Source: Neobacillus sp. OS1-2 (lineage in GTDB: Bacteria; Bacillota; Bacilli; Bacillales; Cytobacillaceae). Taken from it: a stretch of DNA of 64,000 nucleotides. The notes below the pieces were generated by a model. It made no database searches. It worked only from the letters and a program-made list of their open reading frames with translations, and was not told where the DNA came from. Below are positions 18,261 to 27,150 of this stretch, in pieces. The stretch is taken from assembly GCF_030915505.1 (NCBI RefSeq), contig NZ_CP133265.1, positions 4,244,001 through 4,308,000 of the forward strand, in the 5' to 3' direction. A program made the position numbers and the translations under genes. Position 1 is the stretch's first letter. Every line of letters begins with the position of its first letter.

Positions 18261-18302
18261 GCTTAAATGGCAAATTCAGATATGATTTAACGTGAATAGA
18301 GT

Positions 18303-18334
18303 AAAAAGCCGGGAATGTTCTCCCGGCTTTTCTT
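18303..18334. terminator. Bidirectional terminator between convergent genes
   Basis: AAAAGCCGGGA/TCCCGGCTTTT stem with a 4-6 nt loop, flanked by A and T runs, between the SDR and the alpha/beta hydrolase genes. Confidence 0.9.
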
Positions 18335-18335
18335 A

Positions 18336-19136
18336 TTACCTACCTAAGAATTGGATAACCTTGTTGTTGACCATATCTGTCGCTTCGGTGAAGAAAATGT
18401 GTCCGGCACCTGGAATAGTAAAAAGCTCAGCTCTTTGAATCTTTTCAGCTAGGTTTACCCCATTTTTATAGGGCACCAATTCATCAGCATCACCATGGAT
18501 GACGAGAGTTGGAATCGTAATTTTATCTAATTCATTAGAGGTATCATGTGCAAGACATGCTTGTAATTGTGATAAATAGCAGTGCGGAGGGGTGACCATT
18601 TCAATTCGCTTTTCAATATCTTCCTGGATTAATTCTGGATATTTTTGAATAAAGGCTTGACTATAAACAATAGGTGCTGCTGCCCATGCATTTTCTTCAG
18701 GGGTTCCAGTTAGAGCAGCTCGCGCCACCATTAATTCAGATATCTCTGGAGATGGTTGGACATGGGTAGTCCCACCTGCTGTGGTACAGCCCAATACTAA
18801 TGAACGAACCCTTTCAGGATAGGCAAGTGCCAATCGTTGGGCAATCATTCCACCCATGGAAATTCCAAAAACATGTGCAGATTCAACGGAAGCGGCATCG
18901 AGGACAGCTCTTGCATCATTCGCCATTATTTCGATCGAATACGGTTTCTCCGGCATACTACTCTTCCCCACACCGCGATTATCAAAGACAATCACCTGGA
19001 AGTGTTTCGCTAGTGCAGGTAATGTTCTATGCCAGGATAGAGAATGATAGCCAAGGCCCATAATTAACAGTAAAGGCTCACCCTGTCCGTGAATCTCATA
19101 GTATAGACGGATATTTTCATGATTAACAAATGGCAT
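18336..19136 (-). CDS. Alpha/beta hydrolase
   Basis: A 266-aa alpha/beta hydrolase of the 3-oxoadipate enol-lactonase-like group. The oxyanion region is LLIMGLGYHS near the N-terminus, the nucleophile elbow GISMGG near residue 93, the acid Asp in HGDADELVP, and the His in GAGHIFF near the C-terminus. Full length, with a GGGAG site before the ATG. Transcribed alone. Despite the resemblance to ring-cleavage lactonases, no other aromatic-degradation gene is adjacent, so the substrate stays open. Confidence 0.85.
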   Translation of the reverse strand: MPFVNHENIRLYYEIHGQGEPLLLIMGLGYHSLSWHRTLPALAKHFQVIVFDNRGVGKSSMPEKPYSIEIMANDARAVLDAASVESAHVFGISMGGMIAQRLALAYPERVRSLVLGCTTAGGTTHVQPSPEISELMVARAALTGTPEENAWAAAPIVYSQAFIQKYPELIQEDIEKRIEMVTPPHCYLSQLQACLAHDTSNELDKITIPTLVIHGDADELVPYKNGVNLAEKIQRAELFTIPGAGHIFFTEATDMVNNKVIQFLGR

Positions 19137-19391
19137 AATAAAATTCTCCCTTTCTTCAATTGTCTATTATATAGGTTATTGATTTAGTGGGTAGAAAAGA
19201 ACGGAGTATCTCTTACATTTTTTTAACTCTTTTAAAAAAACAGAAAAATTAGAGGGAGTTTTACAAATTTAGAGAATTATATAGTGTGGACGATTCGAAA
19301 AGGAATCATATAGATAATTTGATTTAAAAAGTAATCAGCTCTTTTTTTCTAAAATGCACATCTATTCTATCGAACTGTGGGGGAGCTTCAA

Positions 19392-20822
19392 ATGGCCGTC
19401 AAATGTACAAATGAAAATATGTCTATGTCCGAGAAGACGAAGCTTGATGGTGTGAACAAATCCGATATGGAAACCATTTTACTTTCCATTTTTCAATCTA
19501 GTTATGATGGTATTTACGTAGCAGATAATAATGGTGTGGGAATGATGGTTAATTCCGCTTACTCAAGAATTACGGGTGTAGAAAGCCAAGAGTTACTGGG
19601 AAAGAACATGATGACGGTGGTAAAAGAAGGTCTTGTTTCAGAATCTGTTACGATGAAGGTCTTAGAGGAAAAAACAGCACAAACGATTATTCAAACGGTT
19701 AGAGGGAAGGAATTATTAGTAACGGGCAATCCTGTATTTGATCATCACGGGAACATTACCTATGTTGTAACAAACGTAAGGGATATATCTGATTTGAATT
19801 ATATGAAAACAGAGCTGATACACTCAAAAAGATTGACGGAACAATATATCTATGAAATTGAAGAATTAAAAAAGAGAGAATTAATCCATATGCATCTTGA
19901 TGGAGTTATCTGTCAAAGTCAAGAAATTATGAAGGTTTTTCATCTTGCAAGGAAGGTAGCAAAGGTTCATTCTACTGTCCTTATTTTAGGAGAGTCTGGT
20001 GTAGGGAAAGAAGTAATTGTGAATTATCTCCACCAAGAAAGTGATCGAGCGAATGCGCCATTGATTAAAGTGAATTGCGGCGCCATACCAAAACACTTGC
20101 TGGAATCTGAATTATTTGGCTATGAAAAGGGCGCATTTACAGGGGCTGACAGTCAGGGAAAGCCCGGTTTGTTTGAACAGGCAGATGGGGGGACTATATT
20201 TCTAGATGAAATTGGCGATATGCCCATCGATCTTCAAGTGAAATTATTAAGGGTTCTCCAAGAATTTGAAATCATGCGCGTTGGCGGCAGAAAAAGCTTT
20301 AAAATTGATGTAAGGGTCATTTCGGCGACAAATATGAATTTAGAGGAAATGGTCGATAAAAATGATTTTAGACGGGATCTTTATTACCGGTTAAATATCG
20401 TACCTATCAAGGTCCCACCCTTAAGGGAAAGGATAGCAGATATTGTTCCACTTGCTTTCTATTTTTTAAATAAAACTAATAAAAAGAATAAGTTAAACAA
20501 ACGGTTTCATCATGAAATCATTCACTTCTTTGAAGAATATCGCTGGCCTGGGAATATTCGAGAGTTAGAAAATTTAATTGAAAGATTAGTCGTCACAACA
20601 GACAATGAGGAAATCGGGATGCATGATTTACCTCAAAGCATGTTACAAGGAAGGGCCCGTAAAAAGACAGAAACAAGGAAGTTAAAGGAAATAATTGCTA
20701 CTGTTGAGCGGAAGCTTATCAAAGAGCAAATGGAAAAATCAAAGACCACACGAGTAGCTGCAAAAGAATTAGGGATTAGCCAATCCGCCCTCGTCAAAAA
20801 AATGCAGAAATTAGGTCTTTGA
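19392..20822 (+). CDS. Sigma-54-dependent activator with PAS domain
   Basis: A 476-aa enhancer-binding protein. A PAS sensor lies at about residues 28-135. The AAA+ domain (about 170-400) has Walker A GESGVGKE (200-207), the sigma-54 contact loop GAFTGA (247-252) and Walker B GGTIFLDEIGD. A Fis/TyrR-like helix-turn-helix ends the protein. GGGGGAG lies 7 nt before ATG 19392. It lies immediately upstream of a -24/-12 promoter (20986) and its operon, so it is the likely activator of the acyl-CoA ligase/PHA synthase unit. The PAS domain should sense the inducing compound. Confidence 0.9.
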   Translation: MAVKCTNENMSMSEKTKLDGVNKSDMETILLSIFQSSYDGIYVADNNGVGMMVNSAYSRITGVESQELLGKNMMTVVKEGLVSESVTMKVLEEKTAQTIIQTVRGKELLVTGNPVFDHHGNITYVVTNVRDISDLNYMKTELIHSKRLTEQYIYEIEELKKRELIHMHLDGVICQSQEIMKVFHLARKVAKVHSTVLILGESGVGKEVIVNYLHQESDRANAPLIKVNCGAIPKHLLESELFGYEKGAFTGADSQGKPGLFEQADGGTIFLDEIGDMPIDLQVKLLRVLQEFEIMRVGGRKSFKIDVRVISATNMNLEEMVDKNDFRRDLYYRLNIVPIKVPPLRERIADIVPLAFYFLNKTNKKNKLNKRFHHEIIHFFEEYRWPGNIRELENLIERLVVTTDNEEIGMHDLPQSMLQGRARKKTETRKLKEIIATVERKLIKEQMEKSKTTRVAAKELGISQSALVKKMQKLGL

Positions 20823-20839
20823 TGAAAAAAGGAATCAAA

Positions 20840-20867
20840 AGTCAACGTTCATTCGTTGGCTTTTTTT
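20840..20867 (+). terminator. Rho-independent terminator of the PAS activator gene
   Basis: AGTCAACG/CGTTGGCT stem (one wobble pair), 6-nt loop and a T7 tail just after the stop codon. It separates the activator from the sigma-54-driven operon. Confidence 0.85.
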
Positions 20868-20985
20868 ATTGCCCTCTCGGAAAAGCGGAAAATGTTCCAT
20901 ATAGCAATGGGGAATAAGGAAGAGATTTCTATATTTTTGTTGCAATATGTCGAATTATTCTGTATTTTCACGCAATGTGAAATGT

Positions 20986-21001
20986 TGGCACAATATTTGC
21001 A
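20986..21001 (+). promoter_or_regulatory. Sigma-54 (-24/-12) promoter P1
   Basis: TGGCAC-N5-TTGCA, with GG and GC exactly 10 nt apart, fits the SigL consensus at every core position. A palindrome TTTCAC-N5-GTGAAA (20966-20982) ends 3 nt before the -24 element. The promoter faces the SDR/ligase/transporter/PHA operon. Confidence 0.9.
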
Positions 21002-21055
21002 TTAAAGATAAATAGCACACCAACAAATAAAAGTGGATGAAGGGGAATGAAGGTT

Positions 21056-21820
21056 ATGGAGTTACCAACATTTGATTTAACAGGCAAGGTTGCCCTCGTT
21101 ACTGGAGGAAGTAAAGGGATTGGGTTTAGCATGGCACAGGCATTAGGGCATTATGGGGCAAAGCTTGTTATTTCCAGCCGAGGGGTCGAAGAAGGGGAAA
21201 GGGCTGTATCACTGTTAAAGGAAGAGGATATTGAAGCTGTCTATATCCCTTGTGATGTGACGAAAAAGGATCAGGTGGAACAGCTAGTCAGTCAAATTGT
21301 TGATCAGTTCGGCTCGCTTGATATCTTAGTGAATAACGCGGGAATGAATATCCGTAAACTCTTAATTGATGTCGAAGAAAGCGATTGGGATCAAGTTTTA
21401 ACAGTCAATCTAAAAGGGCTTTTTCTTGTTGGGCAGGCCTGTGCCAAACAAATGATCAAACAAAAATATGGGAAGATCATTAACATCTCCTCCATTTTGG
21501 GATCAATCGGCATGCCATTCCAAACATCTTATGCGGCTAGTAAAGGCGGCATTAACCAAGTAACAAAAGTTTGGGCAGAAGAATTAGCCCCCTATAATAT
21601 TACCGTTAATGCCATTGGGCCTGGTTACATAAAAACACCTATGACCAAAGAGTGGCTATCTGATCCTGAACGGACTGAGAAAATCACCAATGCCAGCATG
21701 ATCAAGAGGATTGGAGAAACTTCGGATCTTGTGGGACCTGTGGTTTTCTTTGCCTCTGATACCTCGGCATATGTTACGGGTCAGATATTAAATGTGGATG
21801 GCGGCTGTACAGCTCGTTAA
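21056..21820 (+). CDS. SDR family oxidoreductase, first gene of the PHA/ligase operon
   Basis: A 254-aa classical SDR similar to gluconate 5-dehydrogenase and 3-oxoacyl reductase types. The cofactor motif TGGSKGIG is at about residues 15-22, then NNAG, catalytic Tyr in YAASK, and the C-terminal NVDGG. I prefer ATG 21056 (AAGGGG 10 nt upstream) to the in-frame ATG at 21047. It is the first gene after the sigma-54 promoter P1. By position it could reduce a 3-oxoacyl-CoA for the PHA synthase downstream or oxidise the imported hydroxylated substrate; the sequence does not decide. Confidence 0.87.
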   Translation: MELPTFDLTGKVALVTGGSKGIGFSMAQALGHYGAKLVISSRGVEEGERAVSLLKEEDIEAVYIPCDVTKKDQVEQLVSQIVDQFGSLDILVNNAGMNIRKLLIDVEESDWDQVLTVNLKGLFLVGQACAKQMIKQKYGKIINISSILGSIGMPFQTSYAASKGGINQVTKVWAEELAPYNITVNAIGPGYIKTPMTKEWLSDPERTEKITNASMIKRIGETSDLVGPVVFFASDTSAYVTGQILNVDGGCTAR

Positions 21821-21843
21821 CGAAATGATTAGGAGGTTAAGGT

Positions 21844-23430
21844 ATGAATATCATCAAGGAAGTCCACTTTACTCGAGAGGTAAAAGTCTTCGAGGATCGG
21901 CCGGATACCCTATCAGCGATGTTGAAAGAGACTGCCCGTAACTATCCAGCAGGTGAGGCTCTTGTGATGAATGGAAATCGCTTAACGTATAAAGAAATGT
22001 ACGAAAAAGTGGAGCAGATTGCTGGTCATTTACAAAACTCCCTAGGTGTGAAAAAGAGAGATCGGGTGGCTCTGTTATTAGGAAATAGTATTGAATTTTG
22101 TTTACTCGTGTTTGCTTGTGCTCGATTAGGGGCGATTGTGGTGCCTTTAAATACTAGATTAAAAGAAACTGAACTTTCTTTTATGATTCAACAATCGAAC
22201 AGCAAGATCTTGGTGGTGGATGATGAATTTTTAGAAAAGGTCGAAGGCATGAGAGATCTTGATTCCATCGGACATGTCCAACACTTTTTCTTAATCGGAC
22301 ATAAAACACCAAACCGAAAAGATTATTTGCCTTTTGAAATTCTAGAACAGCCATCAACCGTTGCGGATGTGTATGTAACGGAAGAGGATCCATTATTTAT
22401 TATGTATACCTCGGGAACAACGGGGCAGCCAAAAGGGGCAATCGGCAGTCATTTAGGGGCGATTCACAGCGCCATCAATTATGAACACGTATTAAAGACA
22501 AATGACAAAGCAAGAACCCTCATCGCGGTTCCGCTCTTTCATGTGACAGGCTTAATTGGCCAGCTCTTTCACATGGTGAAGGTGGGGGGGACATCCGTTA
22601 TTATGAGGCGATTTAGGACAGAAGAATACATCCGATTAACTGTGGAAGAAAATGTATCCTTTCTGTTTAATGTGCCTACCATCTACATTATGATGATGGC
22701 ACATCCAGATTTCTCCGTGTATAACTATTCAAAAGTAAATTGTATCGCCTACGGCGGTGCTCCGATGTCATCGGAAACGATATATAAATTGAAAAAGTAT
22801 TTTCCGAATTCGTACTTGCATAATGCTTATGGAGCCACTGAGACCTCCTCTCCCGCAACCATTATGCCGCAAAAATTTCATGACTCAAAGGTAGCTTCCG
22901 TTGGACTGCCTGTTCCGGTTGGCGAAATGAGAGTGGTCAATGATTTGGATGAACCATGTAATCCCGGTGAAGTGGGAGAATTATTAATTAAAGGTCCGAT
23001 GATTGTTGAAGGCTATTGGAACAATGAGATTGCCAACCAAACATCATTCCTTCACGGATTTTGGCGCTCTGGCGACTTAGCGAAAATAGATGAAGATGGG
23101 TTTGTCTATATTGTCGATCGAAAGAAAGACCTCATTAACCGGGGCGGGGAAAAGATATTCTCCATTGAGGTCGAGAATGTTATTTATAATCATCCAAAAG
23201 TACATGAAGTGGCCGTCGTAGGAGTTCCAGATCCACTCTTCGGGGAAATTGTCAAAGCGGTGATTGTCCCAAAGGCGGATGAAACTATTAAGAGCCAAGA
23301 AATAAGAGATTTTGTAGCCGATAGATTAGCAAATTATAAAGTTCCGAAACTAGTAGAATTTGTATCCGAACTGCCTCGGAATGCGGCAGGGAAAATAATC
23401 AAGAATGTACTGAAGAATGTACAGCACTAG
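21844..23430 (+). CDS. Acyl-CoA ligase (AMP-binding family)
   Basis: A 528-aa ATP-dependent acyl-CoA synthetase that makes an acyl-CoA from a free carboxylic acid. All core motifs are visible: YTSGTTGQPKGA, YGATETSS, GFWRSGDLAKIDEDGF, DRKKDLINRGGEK, and the C-terminal catalytic lysine in PRNAAGKI. AGGAGG precedes the ATG, 24 nt behind the SDR. Being in one operon with a transporter and PHA synthase, it most likely activates the imported acid; a 4-hydroxyacid is a possibility because of the dehydratase at 41.2 kb, but this is inference. Confidence 0.9.
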   Translation: MNIIKEVHFTREVKVFEDRPDTLSAMLKETARNYPAGEALVMNGNRLTYKEMYEKVEQIAGHLQNSLGVKKRDRVALLLGNSIEFCLLVFACARLGAIVVPLNTRLKETELSFMIQQSNSKILVVDDEFLEKVEGMRDLDSIGHVQHFFLIGHKTPNRKDYLPFEILEQPSTVADVYVTEEDPLFIMYTSGTTGQPKGAIGSHLGAIHSAINYEHVLKTNDKARTLIAVPLFHVTGLIGQLFHMVKVGGTSVIMRRFRTEEYIRLTVEENVSFLFNVPTIYIMMMAHPDFSVYNYSKVNCIAYGGAPMSSETIYKLKKYFPNSYLHNAYGATETSSPATIMPQKFHDSKVASVGLPVPVGEMRVVNDLDEPCNPGEVGELLIKGPMIVEGYWNNEIANQTSFLHGFWRSGDLAKIDEDGFVYIVDRKKDLINRGGEKIFSIEVENVIYNHPKVHEVAVVGVPDPLFGEIVKAVIVPKADETIKSQEIRDFVADRLANYKVPKLVEFVSELPRNAAGKIIKNVLKNVQH

Positions 23431-23463
23431 AAAATTTTTTTACAAAAGAGAGGAAGAGATGCA

Positions 23464-24783
23464 ATGTCTACAATTATGAAAAAGGCGTGGGGCTTTCGCT
23501 ATGCGATCTTACTTATTCTTTGGTTAGTCTATATTATTAATTATTTTGATCGGATGGCGGTCTTAACCTTCCTGCCATTCATCCAGAAGGATTTACATTT
23601 AACCCCTGTGGAAGTAGGGCAGCTAGCCTCTGTGTTTTTCTTTGCCTATGCCGCTGCGCAAATTAGCGCTGGTTTCCTGGCTGATAAAATTGGTGCCAAG
23701 AAGGTTATGTATATTGCGATTACCGTCTTTACATTCGTAACTGCTTTAACTGGAATGGTGAAAACCTTCGGACAGTTTTTAGCACTCCGAATCGGATTAG
23801 GGCTTGGAGAAGGACACCATTTTGCCCCGGCCATTCGGGCCATTAATAACTGGTTCCCTCATAAAGAAAGAGGAAGGGCCGTTTCGTTTTTCGCGACATC
23901 ATGGGCCGTTGCTCCGGCAATTGTTCCGGTTATCGTGACAAGTATCTCTATTTATTTCTTCAGTGGTGCTTGGAGACCAGTATTCTATGTCCTTGCTATC
24001 CCAGGAGCAATTGGAATCCTTTTACTATGGCGTTTTGTATCAGATTCACCAAGTGAAATGATTGCAAAAGGCAAATTAAGTAAGGATCAGGATGTGGATG
24101 ATTCTTCAGTTAGAAAGATTTCGAAAGAAGAGAAACGAAAAAGCTACGGGATTTTCTTGAAGGATGTTAATTTTTATGTTTTTACCTTGTGCCTCTTTTG
24201 TCAATTAGCTGTTTATTGGGGAACTACGACATGGTTAACTTCCTTTTTGGTTACACAGCATGGGTTAAATCTGAAGGAAATGGGCTTGTTCGCATCTGCC
24301 CCCTATATCGTTGCCTTCTTCGCCATGATGCTCGGGGGATGGTTGATGGATAACGTTCTACATCGAATGAAGCCTGTTGCTTTGATTGGGTATATCTGCA
24401 GTATTCCTGTGTTGTGGATGCTTGGTGCCGTTGAAAAAGGAAATACAGGTCTATTACTTACACTATTATTGCTCGTTGGTTTCTTTGTTAACTTAAACTT
24501 TGGCTCCATTTATGCGTATCTGCCTAAATTATACCCAAAGGAAGTTGTTGGGAGTGCCACAGGGTTAGCGAATGGAATTGGTCAGCTGGGTGCATTTGTT
24601 TCTCCTCTCGTTGCAGGATATTTAGTAAAAGTAGGAGCTAATGGAGCACAAGATTTTAGCAGAGTTTTCATCTTCTTTGCCATCGTTTCAGCAGTTGCGG
24701 CAGTTTGTGCCATTATCTTGAAGGAAAAGAAGATTACGAATGCCAATATAAAATTGGTTAACAATGAGAAATCGGTTAGTTAG
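23464..24783 (+). CDS. MFS transporter (anion:cation symporter-like)
   Basis: A 439-aa major facilitator protein with 12 hydrophobic segments. The loop 2-3 motif GFLADKIGAKKVM and the first helix with NYFDRMAVL place it near the ACS family (hexuronate, tartrate, aromatic and other organic acid symporters). It sits 33 nt behind the ligase in the P1 operon, which suggests import of the acid that the ligase activates. A second, diverged MFS gene of similar type is at 32.5 kb. Confidence 0.9.
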   Translation: MSTIMKKAWGFRYAILLILWLVYIINYFDRMAVLTFLPFIQKDLHLTPVEVGQLASVFFFAYAAAQISAGFLADKIGAKKVMYIAITVFTFVTALTGMVKTFGQFLALRIGLGLGEGHHFAPAIRAINNWFPHKERGRAVSFFATSWAVAPAIVPVIVTSISIYFFSGAWRPVFYVLAIPGAIGILLLWRFVSDSPSEMIAKGKLSKDQDVDDSSVRKISKEEKRKSYGIFLKDVNFYVFTLCLFCQLAVYWGTTTWLTSFLVTQHGLNLKEMGLFASAPYIVAFFAMMLGGWLMDNVLHRMKPVALIGYICSIPVLWMLGAVEKGNTGLLLTLLLLVGFFVNLNFGSIYAYLPKLYPKEVVGSATGLANGIGQLGAFVSPLVAGYLVKVGANGAQDFSRVFIFFAIVSAVAAVCAIILKEKKITNANIKLVNNEKSVS

Positions 24784-24820
24784 GGTTTTTTGAGAATATA
24801 AACATGGAGGGATACAAACA

Positions 24821-25414
24821 ATGGCAGAAATCGAAAAAAATGCAACGTATTTAGAACTTTTATGGGATCAAACCTTGCAACAAGTCGATTCTTGGGTTCA
24901 ACAAGCAGAATTTCACGAGGACATCCTTCTTCAATATGCAACCAATTTTGCAGAAAAGGTGAAACGAAATGAGCAAAACAGCAAAGAACTGACGGAACAT
25001 CTTTCGGAAAAAGTTCGTGAGTGGGAAAAAGCATCTCGTGAAGAGCTGCTGACGACAACAACAGCTTTGAAAAACTTGTTCCCAACAAAATCATACGAGG
25101 AAATAAACAAACAATTTGATGATATCCAAAACAAAACGGCAGAATTTACCTTAACGCCCTTTACGTATCTAGCTAATGGTGAGCAAGTAGACAAGGTCGT
25201 CCATGCCTTAGAGCAATATGTTGAATGTAAACGAACCAATCGAAATCTGTTTGTGAAAAATGTAAAAGAAGCAGCTTCCATTATTCGTGAGAATCAAAAT
25301 GTATTATTGGATTTAATGACAAAGCAAGTGAAAAATATTTTCTTTCCTTTTCAACAATTATATACGGTTCAAACCCATTCTTTGAAATCAAAAACCAATC
25401 AGCAGGGGGATTAA
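24821..25414 (+). CDS. Phasin-like coiled-coil protein
   Basis: A 197-aa helical protein without membrane segments or signal peptide. The N-terminus LELLWDQTLQQVDSWVQQAEFHEDIL and long charged helices resemble granule-associated phasins of Bacillus PHA loci. It is followed after 1 nt by a PhaR-like gene and then by PHA synthase. I infer a PHA granule protein or a second synthase partner. Sequence similarity to named phasins is weak, so the family name is tentative. Confidence 0.6.
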   Translation: MAEIEKNATYLELLWDQTLQQVDSWVQQAEFHEDILLQYATNFAEKVKRNEQNSKELTEHLSEKVREWEKASREELLTTTTALKNLFPTKSYEEINKQFDDIQNKTAEFTLTPFTYLANGEQVDKVVHALEQYVECKRTNRNLFVKNVKEAASIIRENQNVLLDLMTKQVKNIFFPFQQLYTVQTHSLKSKTNQQGD

Positions 25415-25415
25415 C

Positions 25416-25994
25416 ATGGCAGGTCAAGGGACTTTTGATCCATACGATTTAGTTAAAAAGTTTAGTGATCAATGGGAAAAGCAAGCAAATGAAATGATTC
25501 ACTCCTGGACAAACAATCGCGAATTTGTTGGATTTTCGAAAGTGAGTTCAGATATTCAATCACGTTATCTTGAGATGGTTAAGAAAAATCAAGAGTTACT
25601 AGCGAATCAGTTACATGTACCTACCAAAAGCGATTTCGCTCATGTCGCAAAATTAGCGATTCAAACAGAAGAAAAGCTTGACGCACTCGAAGAACAAATC
25701 TGGAGTTTACAAGCTTCGATGGATACCGCAAATAAAGGGATTACTAGTCTTGTCGAAGTTTCACGAGAGATGATGAAGCTAACAAAACAACTGAAATCGG
25801 AGCAAGTGAAATACAAAAAGGATATAGAAAAAGTAAGTGAGTTTTATTTTGAAATTCAAGAAATAAGAAGTGAATTAGCCCAAAATCTTGTCTTAAAAGA
25901 GGAGATTTCCGCTCTTAAAAAGCAGGTAGATGAAAAACTGGGTAAACATAAGAAAAATGAACGGGAACTTGAACTGGCAGCTACAGCTAAGTAA
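25416..25994 (+). CDS. PHA synthase subunit, PhaR-like
   Basis: A 192-aa protein with a short N-terminal FDPYDLVKKFSDQW segment and a long C-terminal coiled coil (about 85-190). The block LHVPTKSDFAHVAKLAIQTEEKLDALEEQIWSLQ parallels the VPTKEDIARVATLVINLEEKVD-type block of PhaR, the second subunit of class IV PHA synthases of Bacillus. It starts 1 nt behind the phasin-like gene and lies just before the synthase, as phaR lies near phaC in B. megaterium, although phaB and phaQ are not between them. A class III PhaE-like partner is the alternative. Confidence 0.75.
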   Translation: MAGQGTFDPYDLVKKFSDQWEKQANEMIHSWTNNREFVGFSKVSSDIQSRYLEMVKKNQELLANQLHVPTKSDFAHVAKLAIQTEEKLDALEEQIWSLQASMDTANKGITSLVEVSREMMKLTKQLKSEQVKYKKDIEKVSEFYFEIQEIRSELAQNLVLKEEISALKKQVDEKLGKHKKNERELELAATAK

Positions 25995-26011
25995 TCGGAG
26001 GAGGAGCAAGA

Positions 26012-27070
26012 TTGACCACAGATACTGAAAGGAAAACCTCTTTTGATTTTGAAAAAGAGTGGACGCGTTGGAATGAATTTTTCAAGACGATTAATGGGCC
26101 AGAACTTAGTAAAGAGCTTACCCCAAGACAATGTATTTGGAAGAAAAACAAGGCAACATTGTGGCATTATGCAGCTGTTGAAAAGAAATATGATGTGCCA
26201 ATATTCTTTATTTATTCCCTATTCAATCGTCCCCATATCTTAGATTTTGCCCCGGGTACCAGTGTCATTGAGGGATTAATAAACAGTGGTTATGATGTCT
26301 ATTTATTAGATTGGGGAATGGCTGGTTACGAGGATAAAGATATTAATCTAGAAGATTATATTGTTGACTATATTAAAAAAAGTGTTCAACGAGTATTACG
26401 ACATTCGGCTGCCGATGAGGTGTCGGTGGTCGGATATTGTCTAGGTGGCACACTAGCAGCCATGTATGCTTCGATTGCTAATGAACCAATTAAGAACCTG
26501 GTTGTGGCGACAGTTCCTATTGATTTTAGTGTGGCGGCCATTCCGGAGCATGTGGCGAATGGGTTAAAGGAAGGCAACTCCCCCTTAAACCGATTCATAG
26601 ATGTTTACGGAATCATTCCACCTCATTACGTTGAGGCCATGTTTAGGTCTGTCACGTCACCCGTTTATACCAGTCCATACGTAACACTATTAACCCGCGC
26701 GAATGACAAGCGGTTTGTGGAAAAATGGCGACGGATGAACAATTGGACAAAAGGGCATGTCCCCCTAACGGGTGGCGCTTTCCAACAACTAACGAATGAC
26801 CTCTTTAAGGAAAATAAACTCGTAAAAGGGGAGTTTACCATCCGTGGCGAAAAAGCCGATTTAGGTAAGATTGAGGCAAACCTATTAGTGGTGAGCTCAA
26901 AGAACGATAACCTTATACCTGAAGAGCAAAGCCGGCCATTGATGGATTTAGTTTCAAGTAAAGATAAAACCTATCAAGTAGTCGAAGCAGGTCACGTCTC
27001 TTTAGCGATATCAGGGAAATTTTCTGGTATTTTAGATCACTGGCTATGTGATCGTTCAAGGAAAAAATAG
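26012..27070 (+). CDS. phaC: Polyhydroxyalkanoate synthase, class III/IV catalytic subunit
   Basis: A 352-aa PHA synthase, the usual length for short class III/IV enzymes that need a PhaE or PhaR partner. The lipase-like box GYCLGGT holds the nucleophile Cys143; Asp299 (SKNDNL) and His328 (EAGHVS) complete the triad. It polymerises (R)-hydroxyacyl-CoA into storage polyester. Translation starts at TTG 26012 with GGAGGAGG upstream. Last intact gene of the P1 operon. Its placement with an acyl-CoA ligase and transporter under a sigma-54 promoter differs from the standard Bacillus pha locus. Confidence 0.92.
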   Translation: MTTDTERKTSFDFEKEWTRWNEFFKTINGPELSKELTPRQCIWKKNKATLWHYAAVEKKYDVPIFFIYSLFNRPHILDFAPGTSVIEGLINSGYDVYLLDWGMAGYEDKDINLEDYIVDYIKKSVQRVLRHSAADEVSVVGYCLGGTLAAMYASIANEPIKNLVVATVPIDFSVAAIPEHVANGLKEGNSPLNRFIDVYGIIPPHYVEAMFRSVTSPVYTSPYVTLLTRANDKRFVEKWRRMNNWTKGHVPLTGGAFQQLTNDLFKENKLVKGEFTIRGEKADLGKIEANLLVVSSKNDNLIPEEQSRPLMDLVSSKDKTYQVVEAGHVSLAISGKFSGILDHWLCDRSRKK

Positions 27071-27081
27071 ATAACCATTTG

Positions 27082-27122
27082 CAGCTGCCTGTGTCATGAA
27101 AATAAGAGGTAGGCAGCTTTAG
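27082..27122 (+). terminator. Hairpin after phaC, possible terminator
   Basis: AGCTGCCT and AGGCAGCT arms enclose a loop of about 20 nt and are followed by TTTAG. The T tract is short, so read-through into the M20 gene is possible. Confidence 0.5.
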
Positions 27123-27150
27123 ATTAAATGAACAGAAGGTGGGATTTAAC

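Noticed and set aside
18336..19136. Naming the hydrolase as 3-oxoadipate enol-lactonase (pcaD)
   Set aside because: The triad fits, but this sub-fold is shared by many esterases and no protocatechuate pathway gene is adjacent.
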